64,000 nt of DNA from Mycolicibacterium rhodesiae (GTDB lineage: Bacteria; Actinomycetota; Actinomycetes; Mycobacteriales; Mycobacteriaceae): NCBI RefSeq assembly GCF_002086695.1, contig NZ_MVIH01000001.1, forward strand, positions 558,001 to 622,000, read 5' to 3'. Made by a program: the position numbers and the translations under genes. This document shows positions 42,920-50,697 of the stretch, piece after piece; positions within the stretch are counted from its first letter, which is position 1; every line of letters begins with the position of its first letter. The notes below the pieces were generated by a model. The model did not search any database. It saw only the letters and a list, made by a program, of their open reading frames with translations, and had not been told where the DNA came from.

Positions 42920-45288
42920 CGAGTTGGTGGTATCTGGTCCGCTGTCCGCGTCGCCGCGGTGTCCTCAGCGTCGGTGAGGGTGAAATAGTTCTCTTCCTCT
43001 TGCAGGAAGTGCAGACGCAGCAACGCGTGCAGGCCGTAGAGGCAGGCGCGAAGGTCGTCGAGCTGGTCGAACTGGACGGCTTCGGCGTTTCGCGCCAGCT
43101 CGAGATGGTTGCCGATCCGGTCGGTCAGTCGATGAATCTCGGCATGGGTCCTGCTCATGGTGGCGGTTGCTTCGGCGCTGCCCAGGGGAGCGGCCAATGC
43201 CGGGTAGAGGTCGTTCTGCTCGGCATCCTCGTGCGGTAGCAACTGGTCGGTGAGGAACCGATGCGCACGGTCGAGCGCTTCGATCGCCGAGTCGTCGCGG
43301 TGGCTGTCGAGTTGGGACGCGGCATCACGCAGCTGCGAGAGTGCGTCGCGCAGGATGTCGTGTTCTGCGGCGAATCGGAGCAACAGAGCCTCGGTCTCGT
43401 GCGGCAGCACAACGCCTACCGCCGGGTTACCGCGAAGTGCACGTAGCGCATTCAGGATCACAGCGACGTCGATGCCCTCCTGCAGGAGCGCTCCCGCCGC
43501 GGGCGGTAGCCAACCGAATGCGGCGACGCCCATCGCGAGCAACGACAGGGTCATTCCGACGACGGCGCTCTGCACCGCGATGTGCCGGGACCAGCGGGCG
43601 ATATCCATCGCGTCGGCCAGGCGGTCCAGCCGATCCGTGGTCAACACGATATCGGCGGCCTCTGAAGACGCGGTGGCGCCGCGTGCGCCGATTGCGACAC
43701 CGACTGTGGCCGCGGCCAGGGCGGGGGCGTCGTTGACGCCGTCACCCACCATGACGGTCACCGCCTTTTCTCGTTCGGCGCGCACGGCGGCCACCTTGTC
43801 CGCCGGGCTCTGGTCTGCGTACACCTCGTCCAAACCGAGGACAGTTCCCACCTCCCGGGCCGGCGCGGCCCGGTCGCCGGTCAGCATGACGAGTCGCGTG
43901 AAGCCCGCCGCGCGTAGCCGGCGCATGGTTCGAGGCGCGCTGCGGCGCAGGGGATCTCGCAGCAGTACCGCGCCGATCACAGCATCGTCGACTTCGACCC
44001 ATGCGATCGCGGCGGTGTCCAGGCTCGCGCGATTGACCGCCGCGCGCGCCCACCCCGCTTCCGGGACAGCGATGGAGAGTTTGCCGACCGAAACCTGCGC
44101 ACCATCGACCGTGGCCGCGACCCCTCGCCCGGGTTGCTCGATCATGTTGACAGGCAACGACAGCGATATCCCCTGTGCGAGTGCTTCGGTGACGATCGCC
44201 TCGGCCAGCACGTGGGGGGACATCTGGTCGACGGACGCGGCGAGGCGCAGAACCTCCCTGCGGTCGTAGGCGGGTGCAGGGAGGACATCGACCACGACAG
44301 GACGGCCGGCGGTGAGCGTACCGGTCTTGTCCATCACCAATGTTTGTGCATGCCCGAGGTTTTCGAGCGCGCCGCCGCTGCGGACGACGACACCGTGGCG
44401 CGATGCGCGCGACAACCCCGACACGATCGCCACCGGCGCGGCCAGCAGCAGGGGGCACGGGGTCGCCACCACGAGCACCGCCACCGCACGGACCCATGAT
44501 CCGCTGGCCAGTCCCGCGGCGGCCGCCACCACCAGCGCGACCGGAAGAAACGCGGCGGCATAGCGGTCGGCCAGCCGAACGATCGGGGCGCTCTCGGAGC
44601 CGGCCTGCTCGGCCAGTCGCACGATGCCGGCGTAGGTGCTGTTCGCGGCGGTGGCCGTCGCGCGGATGTCGAAGGCTGTGGCGGCATTGACCACACCGCT
44701 GCGGACCGGGTCACCGATCGCACGTTCGACTTGCAGGGGCTCACCGGTCAGGACCGACTCGTCGAGAATCGCCTCGGCGCCCTCGATTCGGCCATCCACG
44801 GGAACCACCTCGCCGGGACCGACGACCAGCACGTCACCGACCGCGACGTCCGCCAGTGGGATGACCGTGACTGCGTCGCCGGCCTTGCGTCGTGCGAACC
44901 GCGGCGCATGCTCGAGTAGGGCCCGAAGATCCTTCGATGCTCGGCGTTGCGCGGCGGCATCCAGGAAGCGGCCGGTGGACAGCATCACTGCGATCAGGGC
45001 GCCGGCCACATACTCGCCCACCCAGAGGGTTCCGACCAGGGAGAGCACCGCCAGCAGATCGACCCCGGCCCGGCCCCGACACAGCGAGAGGACAACCCAG
45101 ACCAGCGCGGGAACCACAGCGGACAGTGTTCCCGCGGCCCAGATTCCGTCGGCGATCCCGCGCCGGCCGATGAGCCAGGCGAGGCCGCCCAGGAGCAGAG
45201 CCGTCACCGTGAGGGTTAACAGAACCGGCTCGACCAGCGGCCGGATCCGCAGCCACAACGGCCGGTGTGCGCTTTCGGCACCGCTCAC
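42916..45288 (-). CDS. P1B-type (P1B-5-like) metal-transporting ATPase with C-terminal hemerythrin domain
   Basis: 790 residues. The ATPase core has LDESVLTGEPLQVER (actuator), ATPCPLLLAAP near 274 (metal-binding TPCP), VMDKTGTLTAG near 319 with the phosphorylated aspartate, MLTGDRAAPA and MVGDGVNDAPAL. The last helix pair has LLQEGIDVAVILNALRAL; TPCP with QEGxD is the P1B-5 signature, linked to Ni/Fe/Co export. No N-terminal metal-binding domain. From about residue 635 an HHE hemerythrin domain follows: FAAEHDILRDAL, LPHEDAEQNDLYPAL, RTHAEIHRL and LHALLRLHFLQEEENYF supply di-iron histidines and acidic ligands. It may sense O2, NO or iron and gate the pump. First gene of a four-gene operon; divergent from a two-component system. 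Confidence 0.9.
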   Translation of the reverse strand: MSGAESAHRPLWLRIRPLVEPVLLTLTVTALLLGGLAWLIGRRGIADGIWAAGTLSAVVPALVWVVLSLCRGRAGVDLLAVLSLVGTLWVGEYVAGALIAVMLSTGRFLDAAAQRRASKDLRALLEHAPRFARRKAGDAVTVIPLADVAVGDVLVVGPGEVVPVDGRIEGAEAILDESVLTGEPLQVERAIGDPVRSGVVNAATAFDIRATATAANSTYAGIVRLAEQAGSESAPIVRLADRYAAAFLPVALVVAAAAGLASGSWVRAVAVLVVATPCPLLLAAPVAIVSGLSRASRHGVVVRSGGALENLGHAQTLVMDKTGTLTAGRPVVVDVLPAPAYDRREVLRLAASVDQMSPHVLAEAIVTEALAQGISLSLPVNMIEQPGRGVAATVDGAQVSVGKLSIAVPEAGWARAAVNRASLDTAAIAWVEVDDAVIGAVLLRDPLRRSAPRTMRRLRAAGFTRLVMLTGDRAAPAREVGTVLGLDEVYADQSPADKVAAVRAEREKAVTVMVGDGVNDAPALAAATVGVAIGARGATASSEAADIVLTTDRLDRLADAMDIARWSRHIAVQSAVVGMTLSLLAMGVAAFGWLPPAAGALLQEGIDVAVILNALRALRGNPAVGVVLPHETEALLLRFAAEHDILRDALSQLRDAASQLDSHRDDSAIEALDRAHRFLTDQLLPHEDAEQNDLYPALAAPLGSAEATATMSRTHAEIHRLTDRIGNHLELARNAEAVQFDQLDDLRACLYGLHALLRLHFLQEEENYFTLTDAEDTAATRTADQIPPTR

Positions 45289-45478
45289 GGGCCTGCCCCG
45301 GATCGTCCGCCAGCGGGCACGGCATTTGCGATCACACGCCCTCCTCGACCTTTCTTCCCGTCATCCTCATGACATCCGGACCCTGCGTTAAGAGGACAAG
45401 GTCACCTTCTTTGGGCGCTGAAAGAACGTGTGTTCGGCGGCGACGAGTCGTGTTGCGTGGCACGCTCGTTGAGTGCCC

Positions 45479-46153
45479 ATGCCGAGCGTCGCCCCCGCCG
45501 TTCTGGTCGTCGAGGACGATCACGCGCTCAGTGCGATGCTGGCGGCGCTGCTGACCGAGGAGGGGTACCGCGTCGACACCGCATACGACGGACAGCAGGG
45601 GTTGCACCGCGGGCTGAGGGGGGATTACGACGCTTTGATCGTGGACCGCGGATTGCCGGTGATGGACGGCGCGGATCTGATTGCGCTGCTCAGGTCGAAA
45701 GGGGTTGCGACGCCTGCGTTGATCCTGACGGCGCGCGGAGCGGTGGATGATCGGGTGGAAGGCCTTGACGCGGGCGCTCAGGACTATCTGGTCAAGCCCT
45801 TCGAAGTTCCCGAGCTGCTTGCCCGGGTTCGGGCTCTGCTGCGGCGAATCGACAACTCCGCCACCGTCGTCGCGGCCGGCGGACTGCGTCTGGACCGGGT
45901 GACCCGCCGGGTGTCGGGGCCGAACACGGACGGCGCCGAGGTGGAATTGTCCGAGCGGGAAGCCTCGCTGCTGGCGACGCTGATGTCCGCACCCAAACGG
46001 GTGTACAGCCGCGCGCAGCTGCTCGACTTGGTGTTCGAGGGCGTCGAGTCCGGCGGAGCGGTGGATCTCTACGTCCACTATCTGCGGCGCAAACTCGGCA
46101 AGCAGGTGATCCGCACGGTGCACGGCGCCGGTTACCGATTCGGGTACGAATGA
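45479..46153 (+). CDS. OmpR/PhoB-family response regulator
   Basis: 224 residues from ATG 45479; a GTG six bases earlier is the alternative. The receiver has VVEDDHALSAML and the phospho-acceptor aspartate in ALIVDRGLPVMDG, with the conserved lysine in QDYLVKPF. The winged-helix DNA-binding domain ends RTVHGAGYRFGYE. The stop overlaps the start of the sensor kinase gene (ATGA). It is divergent from the P1B ATPase operon across 190 bp, so that operon is the obvious candidate target. Confidence 0.93.
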   Translation: MPSVAPAVLVVEDDHALSAMLAALLTEEGYRVDTAYDGQQGLHRGLRGDYDALIVDRGLPVMDGADLIALLRSKGVATPALILTARGAVDDRVEGLDAGAQDYLVKPFEVPELLARVRALLRRIDNSATVVAAGGLRLDRVTRRVSGPNTDGAEVELSEREASLLATLMSAPKRVYSRAQLLDLVFEGVESGGAVDLYVHYLRRKLGKQVIRTVHGAGYRFGYE

Positions 46154-47358
46154 CCCCGGCTGGTGATCTGGCCGTGGTGCGGCGCGCCGGCCGCATTGCG
46201 GCGATTCAGGCATCGGTCGCGCTTGCCCTGGTTCTGCTGGTGGTGGGCGGGGTGGTGTTCATGGTCTATGTGCGTGCGCAGAACCGGCAGATCGACGCCG
46301 AGTTGCGGACGTTGGCCATGTCGGCTGACGACGCCGGCGACCCGCCGCCCGACATGGAACTCGCATTGCGCGAGAACGACGGTGCGGTGTCGACCAGTGA
46401 TGGCGGCCAGCCCGGTGTGGCGTTGCTGGCCGGACCGGCGGGCTTCGGTGACCTGCACACCGGCGGGCGCCATTACCGAACGTTCGTCGTGGACCGGCCT
46501 GAGGGGCGGGTGGTGGCGATGATGGATCTGGCCCCCTACCACGCGGGCCGCAACCGTCTGCTCATGTCGGTGGCCTTCGCCGAACTGGCAGGCATCCTGG
46601 CATCGATCGCGGTGGTGGTGCTGTTCACCCGACGGTCGGTGCGTCCGCTGGCCCAGGCGTTGGCGTTGCAGCGCAGATTCGTCGCGGACGCATCGCACGA
46701 ATTGCGAGCGCCGCTGACGGTGTTGCACACCCGTGCCCAGATACTGGCTCAACGGGCCTGTTCCGCGGACCCTGAGGTGGTCCGCGCCGACGCCGACGCG
46801 CTGGTGGCCGACACCCGGGCGCTCAGCGACATCGTCGACGATCTGCTGGCTTCGGCGACGATGACGGCCGGTGAGTCGCGACGCGATCGGGTCGACCTGG
46901 CCTCCGTGGCAGCCGACGTCCACCAGAGCCTGGCCCCGTACGCCCATGCGCTGGGCGTCCACCTGTGCTACGAAAAGCCAAGCGATACAAGCCTGTTCGA
47001 GATCGTGGGATCCAGTGCTGCCCTCCGCCGGGCGCTCACCGCACTGGTGGACAACGCCCTGAGTCACGAGCACTCCGGCGGTGTGGTCGACATCCGTCTG
47101 AGCCGGCACGGCTCGACGATCAAAGCTGAGGTCGCCGATGACGGCGTCGGCATCGATGCCGACGCGATGGCCACGCTGTTCACCCGGTTCGCGCGCGGCA
47201 CCGAGCACACCACGCGCACCGATCGGCAGTCGTACGGGATCGGGTTGGCGCTGGTGCGGGAGATCGCCCACGCCCACGGCGGTGAGGTAACCGTCGAGTC
47301 GACGTCCGGTCAGGGCGCGACCTTCACCCTCATGCTGCCGGCCGCCCCGGTCGCCTAG
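46150..47358 (+). CDS. membrane sensor histidine kinase
   Basis: 402 residues. Two membrane helices (ASVALALVLLVVGGVVFMVYV near 20-40 and LAGILASIAVVVLF near 145-160) enclose a periplasmic sensor of about 100 residues that has no cysteine or histidine cluster. HisKA follows with VADASHELRAPLTVLHTRA, then the HATPase with ALVDNALSHEHSG, VADDGVGIDADAM and SYGIGLALVREIAHAHGGE. There is essentially no HAMP between helix 2 and HisKA. Cognate partner of the overlapping response regulator. Its stop and that of the convergent FkbM gene share the palindrome CTAG at 47355-47358. Confidence 0.92.
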   Translation: MTPAGDLAVVRRAGRIAAIQASVALALVLLVVGGVVFMVYVRAQNRQIDAELRTLAMSADDAGDPPPDMELALRENDGAVSTSDGGQPGVALLAGPAGFGDLHTGGRHYRTFVVDRPEGRVVAMMDLAPYHAGRNRLLMSVAFAELAGILASIAVVVLFTRRSVRPLAQALALQRRFVADASHELRAPLTVLHTRAQILAQRACSADPEVVRADADALVADTRALSDIVDDLLASATMTAGESRRDRVDLASVAADVHQSLAPYAHALGVHLCYEKPSDTSLFEIVGSSAALRRALTALVDNALSHEHSGGVVDIRLSRHGSTIKAEVADDGVGIDADAMATLFTRFARGTEHTTRTDRQSYGIGLALVREIAHAHGGEVTVESTSGQGATFTLMLPAAPVA

Positions 47359-48371
47359 TGGGGTGCGCGCGCGTCGATCGCCAGCCGTTCGCCGTCATGG
47401 CGCGAGAGCACCAGGTCCAGCCGCGAAACCCGGGCGGTGAGCGGATCGCGCAGCCGGATCGCATCGCGTACGTCGTTGGGCCACAGGTATCGCCAGGCCG
47501 AGTAGCTGTTGGTCATCTCGTACACGTTGAAACCGGCCTCGAGGAACGGGCGCAGGACGTCGACCGGCCGGAGGTGCCGGTCGGGCCACCATCGGGGCGA
47601 GAGTTCGACGACGATCTCCGCGTCGTCCCGCAACGTGCCGATGATGTTGCGCATCCCGGCCAGGACATCGGGTTCGGCGCCTTCGACGTCGATCTTGATC
47701 AGCCGCGCCGAGGTGATCTCGCGGAACGTGAGGATCTCCTCGAGCGGCTTGGCTTCGATCGTCGATTCGGCATGCAGACCTCGCGACGGCAACGTGGTTG
47801 ACATTCCGGCGTTGTTGCGCGGACCGGCATACACCGTCAACGTCCCAGATTTCGCGGCCGCCGCCATGTTCACCTGACGAATGCGATCGCAATGGCCGCT
47901 GGCATCCACGTTCTGGTGCAGGTCGTCGAACATCGCAGGCGATGCCTCGACCGCGACCACGCCGCCCTGGGCGCCCACCGGGCCTGCCGCGAGCAGTGAG
48001 TAGTAGCCGATGTTGGCGCCGACGTCGATGAAGACGTCGCCGTCGCCGAGCCGGCTCGCGATGAAACGGGTGAGGTCGGGCTCCCACTCGTGGAACACCC
48101 AGATGTAGGTGGCGATCAGATCGGGCAGCCGGCACATCAGGGTCGCGTCGAAGCCGGTGCGTCCCGGCAGCTGTACGGGGTGCCCCAGCCGGCCGTAGCC
48201 GCGCAACAGCAATGACAACGTCGCGAATACGGGTACGAGGAGCGCGGCCCGGAGCACCCTTTCAGCGCGTGGAACCGTTTGCTTGGGAGTGCCGAGTCGC
48301 CGTGCCACGTTGCGCAGACCGCATGCCGTCGCGACGACCATCAGTTCCAGAGGTGACCGGGTCGAAACCAT
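47355..48371 (-). CDS. FkbM-family SAM-dependent methyltransferase
   Basis: 338 residues from GTG/ATG-type start at 48371 (MVSTRSPLELMVVA). One possible membrane-associated stretch (LRAALLVPVFATLSLLLRGYG) precedes the catalytic domain. DGDVFIDVGANIGYYSLLAAG is the SAM-binding glycine motif, VVAVEASPAMFDDL the acidic ribose contact, and ARLIKIDVEGAEPDVLAGM the FkbM signature. Related mycobacterial enzymes methylate sugar hydroxyls of glycolipids such as glycopeptidolipids; no glycolipid genes are nearby, so the acceptor is unknown. Confidence 0.88.
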   Translation of the reverse strand: MVSTRSPLELMVVATACGLRNVARRLGTPKQTVPRAERVLRAALLVPVFATLSLLLRGYGRLGHPVQLPGRTGFDATLMCRLPDLIATYIWVFHEWEPDLTRFIASRLGDGDVFIDVGANIGYYSLLAAGPVGAQGGVVAVEASPAMFDDLHQNVDASGHCDRIRQVNMAAAAKSGTLTVYAGPRNNAGMSTTLPSRGLHAESTIEAKPLEEILTFREITSARLIKIDVEGAEPDVLAGMRNIIGTLRDDAEIVVELSPRWWPDRHLRPVDVLRPFLEAGFNVYEMTNSYSAWRYLWPNDVRDAIRLRDPLTARVSRLDLVLSRHDGERLAIDARAPH

Positions 48372-48621
48372 GCGTTACAAATTCATGTCGCATTCTTTGA
48401 GGGGACAAAGAACATCCGGCCCTGCGCACCCGACGCGACACCCGAAGCTGCGAGATGACGCCAAATACGCAGATTCTCAAGCAAATTCGGACTCGATTTG
48501 CCAGACAACTCACGCTCTTCGTTCAGGTTACTGTCAGCACCACAGCATGGGGGCCAACGTTGCCTGCGGGTACAGGCCCAATTCTTCGAGGATTCAAAAA
48601 ACTGGCTGTGAGCATGCAGTC
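48372..48621. other. 250-bp divergent intergenic region, relatively A/T-rich
   Basis: It separates the FkbM and ApbE genes. GGGGACAAAG at 48401-48410 matches the left half of a DosR box (GGGAC), but the right half is not conserved, so it is only a possible weak site. The sequence around 48460-48560 is clearly richer in A/T than the neighbouring genes. No gene is supported here, although the apbE frame is open upstream. Confidence 0.35.
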
Positions 48622-49608
48622 ATGGACTCACCCGGTTCTGCGACACCCAACGCCGCGTCGGGCGCGGTAGCGGAGATGCCGGCTGCGCGCAGGTTGTCGC
48701 CGACCGCGGAAAGCCATTGGCAGCGCTGGACGATGGATATGCAGATCATCGTCACAGACCCCGACGCACTTGCCGCTGCGCGGCGTGCGGTGGACGCCGA
48801 ACTCGATGCCATCGACGCCGCCGCCTCACGATTCAACCCCGATTCGGAGATCAACGGCCTCATGCGGTGTGGCCGGCCTACCGAGGTCAGTGAACTCCTC
48901 GCCGAACTGCTCGGCGCCGCACTGCTGGCGGCACAGCAGACCGACGGTGACGTCGACCCGACAGTTGGCGCTCGGCTGATCGATCTCGGTTACGACCGCG
49001 ACATCGCCGCCATGGATTCGTCTGTGCCGCTGGCGATGTCGGTCAGCCAAGCGGCCGACTGGTCGATGATCAGCCTGCACGGGCGGATAGCCGCGGTGCC
49101 GCGCGGGGTGGTACTCGACCTGGGGTCGACGGCCAAGGCGGTCGCCGCTGATCGCTGCGCGGCGCGGGCGCATCGGGTCACCGGTGCGGGCGTGTTGGTG
49201 AATCTCGGCGGTGACATCGCGACGGCCGGGGATGCTCCCGACGAGGGGTGGCAGGTGCTGGTCTGCGACGGTGACGACGAACCGGCGACGATGGTCGCGC
49301 TGTCGCCTGGCGTGGCGTTGGCTACGTCGAGCACGCTGCGCCGCCGATGGCGACGTGGGCAGCGGGCGTTACACCACATCGTCGATCCGCGGTCCGGTTG
49401 GCCGGCGGAACCGGTGTGGCGGACGGTCAGCGTCGTCGCTGCCAGCTGTCTGGCGGCCAACACCGTCAGCACCGCTGCGGTGATCCGCGGCTGGCGCGCG
49501 GTCGACTGGATCCGGGCTCAAGGGCTGCCCGCTCGGCTGGTGGACAGCGATGGGATCGTGCACACGCTCGGCGGCTGGCCGGCAGAACATCCAGGTGGGC
49601 GGAGATGA
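48622..49608 (+). CDS. apbE: ApbE-family FAD:protein FMN transferase
   Basis: 328 residues if ATG 48622 is used; ATG 48676 would also keep the whole domain. Motifs: WTMDMQIIVTDPDALAAARR, SRFNPDSEINGLMR (substrate-threonine flavinylation site region), GGVVLDLGSTAKAVAADRCA-type sequence containing the Mg2+/FAD motif, VLVNLGGDIATAG, LHHIVDPRSGWPAEP and VVAASCLAANTVSTAAVI. No signal peptide is evident, so it should act in the cytoplasm. ApbE attaches FMN covalently to threonine in flavoproteins such as FMN-bind domain proteins; none is encoded in the window, so the target is elsewhere. Its stop overlaps the ferredoxin start by four bases (ATGA). Confidence 0.9.
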   Translation: MDSPGSATPNAASGAVAEMPAARRLSPTAESHWQRWTMDMQIIVTDPDALAAARRAVDAELDAIDAAASRFNPDSEINGLMRCGRPTEVSELLAELLGAALLAAQQTDGDVDPTVGARLIDLGYDRDIAAMDSSVPLAMSVSQAADWSMISLHGRIAAVPRGVVLDLGSTAKAVAADRCAARAHRVTGAGVLVNLGGDIATAGDAPDEGWQVLVCDGDDEPATMVALSPGVALATSSTLRRRWRRGQRALHHIVDPRSGWPAEPVWRTVSVVAASCLAANTVSTAAVIRGWRAVDWIRAQGLPARLVDSDGIVHTLGGWPAEHPGGRR

Positions 49609-49844
49609 CGAAGAACGCGACGCAGGTGACAACCCCGCGGCTGCACATCGATTGGACACGCTGCGACGGACGAGGGTTGTGCAGCGAGCTGCTGCCTCAG
49701 CTGCTGAGCCGTGACGATTGGGGATATCCGCTCAGCCGTGATCATTCTCGGGAACCGTCGGTGCCCGGGCCGGTGGTGAAGTACGCGCGCCGCGCCGTTG
49801 CCCGCTGTCCACGGTTGGCGCTGACTCTTATCGAGGACGCCTGA
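49605..49844 (+). CDS. small 3Fe-4S-type ferredoxin-like protein
   Basis: 79 residues from ATG 49605, overlapping apbE. LHIDWTRCDGRGLCSELLPQLL and AVARCPRLALTLIEDA provide three cysteines in the order C-x5-C ... C-P, the pattern of actinobacterial single-cluster [3Fe-4S] ferredoxins, in which the fourth ligand position is replaced by glycine. These usually donate electrons to cytochromes P450 or other oxidoreductases; no P450 is nearby. Coupling to apbE suggests an electron carrier for a flavinylated membrane reductase. It ends six bases before the convergent response-regulator gene. Confidence 0.85.
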   Translation: MTKNATQVTTPRLHIDWTRCDGRGLCSELLPQLLSRDDWGYPLSRDHSREPSVPGPVVKYARRAVARCPRLALTLIEDA

Positions 49845-49850
49845 GGACGG

Positions 49851-50615
49851 TCACTGCCCGGCTCCCATCCGGTAGCCGACGCCCCGCACGGTCAACACGA
49901 ACTTCGGTTCGGCGGGATTGTCGCCGAGTTTGCGCCGCAGGTGCCCCACGTGGACGTCGACAAGGTGGTCGTTACCCACCCACGGTTCACCCCAGACCTC
50001 GTCGATCAGGTGGCGACGGGTCCAGACCACACCGGGCCGGGAGGACAGCGCGGCCAGTATGTCGAACTCGGTGCGGGTCAACGAGATCGGCTCTGTGCCG
50101 ACGAATACCTGACGACTGGCAACGTCGATGGAGAGTTGGCCGAACACCCGCGGCGGCAATTCGGTGTGCGGTTCGCCGGCGGGTGCGACCGGCGTGGTCA
50201 CCGAGCGCGGTCTGCGCAACATCGCCCGGATCCTGGCAACCAGCTCCCGGGGGCTGAACGGTTTGGTCACGTAGTCGTCGGCTCCGACCGACAGCCCGAC
50301 GATGGTGTCGACCTCACTGTCACGGGCGGTCAGCATCACCACGTAGGCGTCGGAGAACGTCCGCAACTGCCTGCACACTTCGACACCGTCGATGCCCGGC
50401 AAGCCGAGGTCGAGCACCACCACGTCCGGGTCGACCTGTCGTGCCACGTCCAGCGCCTCGAGCCCGGACAGACACACCGTGACCTCGAAATGCTCGCGTT
50501 CGAGATAACTGGCAACGACCTCGGCCAGCGGCTTCTCGTCGTCCACCACCAACGCGCGATAACCCAGGTCAGCGTCGTGCGCCGCGGCCTGCGATCTGGG
50601 GTCCATGACCTTCAT
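49851..50615 (-). CDS. orphan OmpR-family response regulator
   Basis: 254 residues from ATG 50615; ATG 50606 and an open frame to 50654 are alternatives. The receiver has ALVVDDEKPLAEVV, phospho-acceptor aspartate in VVVLDLGLPGIDG, and DDYVTKPFSPREL. A Pro-rich linker leads to a winged-helix domain with SLTRTEFDILAALSS and RGVGYRMGAGQ. No kinase gene is adjacent. It resembles TcrA/MprA-type regulators. It follows the MgtA-like ATPase gene by 82 bases on the same strand and may be read from the same transcript. Confidence 0.9.
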   Translation of the reverse strand: MKVMDPRSQAAAHDADLGYRALVVDDEKPLAEVVASYLEREHFEVTVCLSGLEALDVARQVDPDVVVLDLGLPGIDGVEVCRQLRTFSDAYVVMLTARDSEVDTIVGLSVGADDYVTKPFSPRELVARIRAMLRRPRSVTTPVAPAGEPHTELPPRVFGQLSIDVASRQVFVGTEPISLTRTEFDILAALSSRPGVVWTRRHLIDEVWGEPWVGNDHLVDVHVGHLRRKLGDNPAEPKFVLTVRGVGYRMGAGQ

Positions 50616-50697
50616 CGTGCCGTGCCACCGCGTCGGGTTCTGGTCTTGAGCCAATCTTTACCGAACCAACACCAAAAGGCGCATCGGTCCGGCGCAC

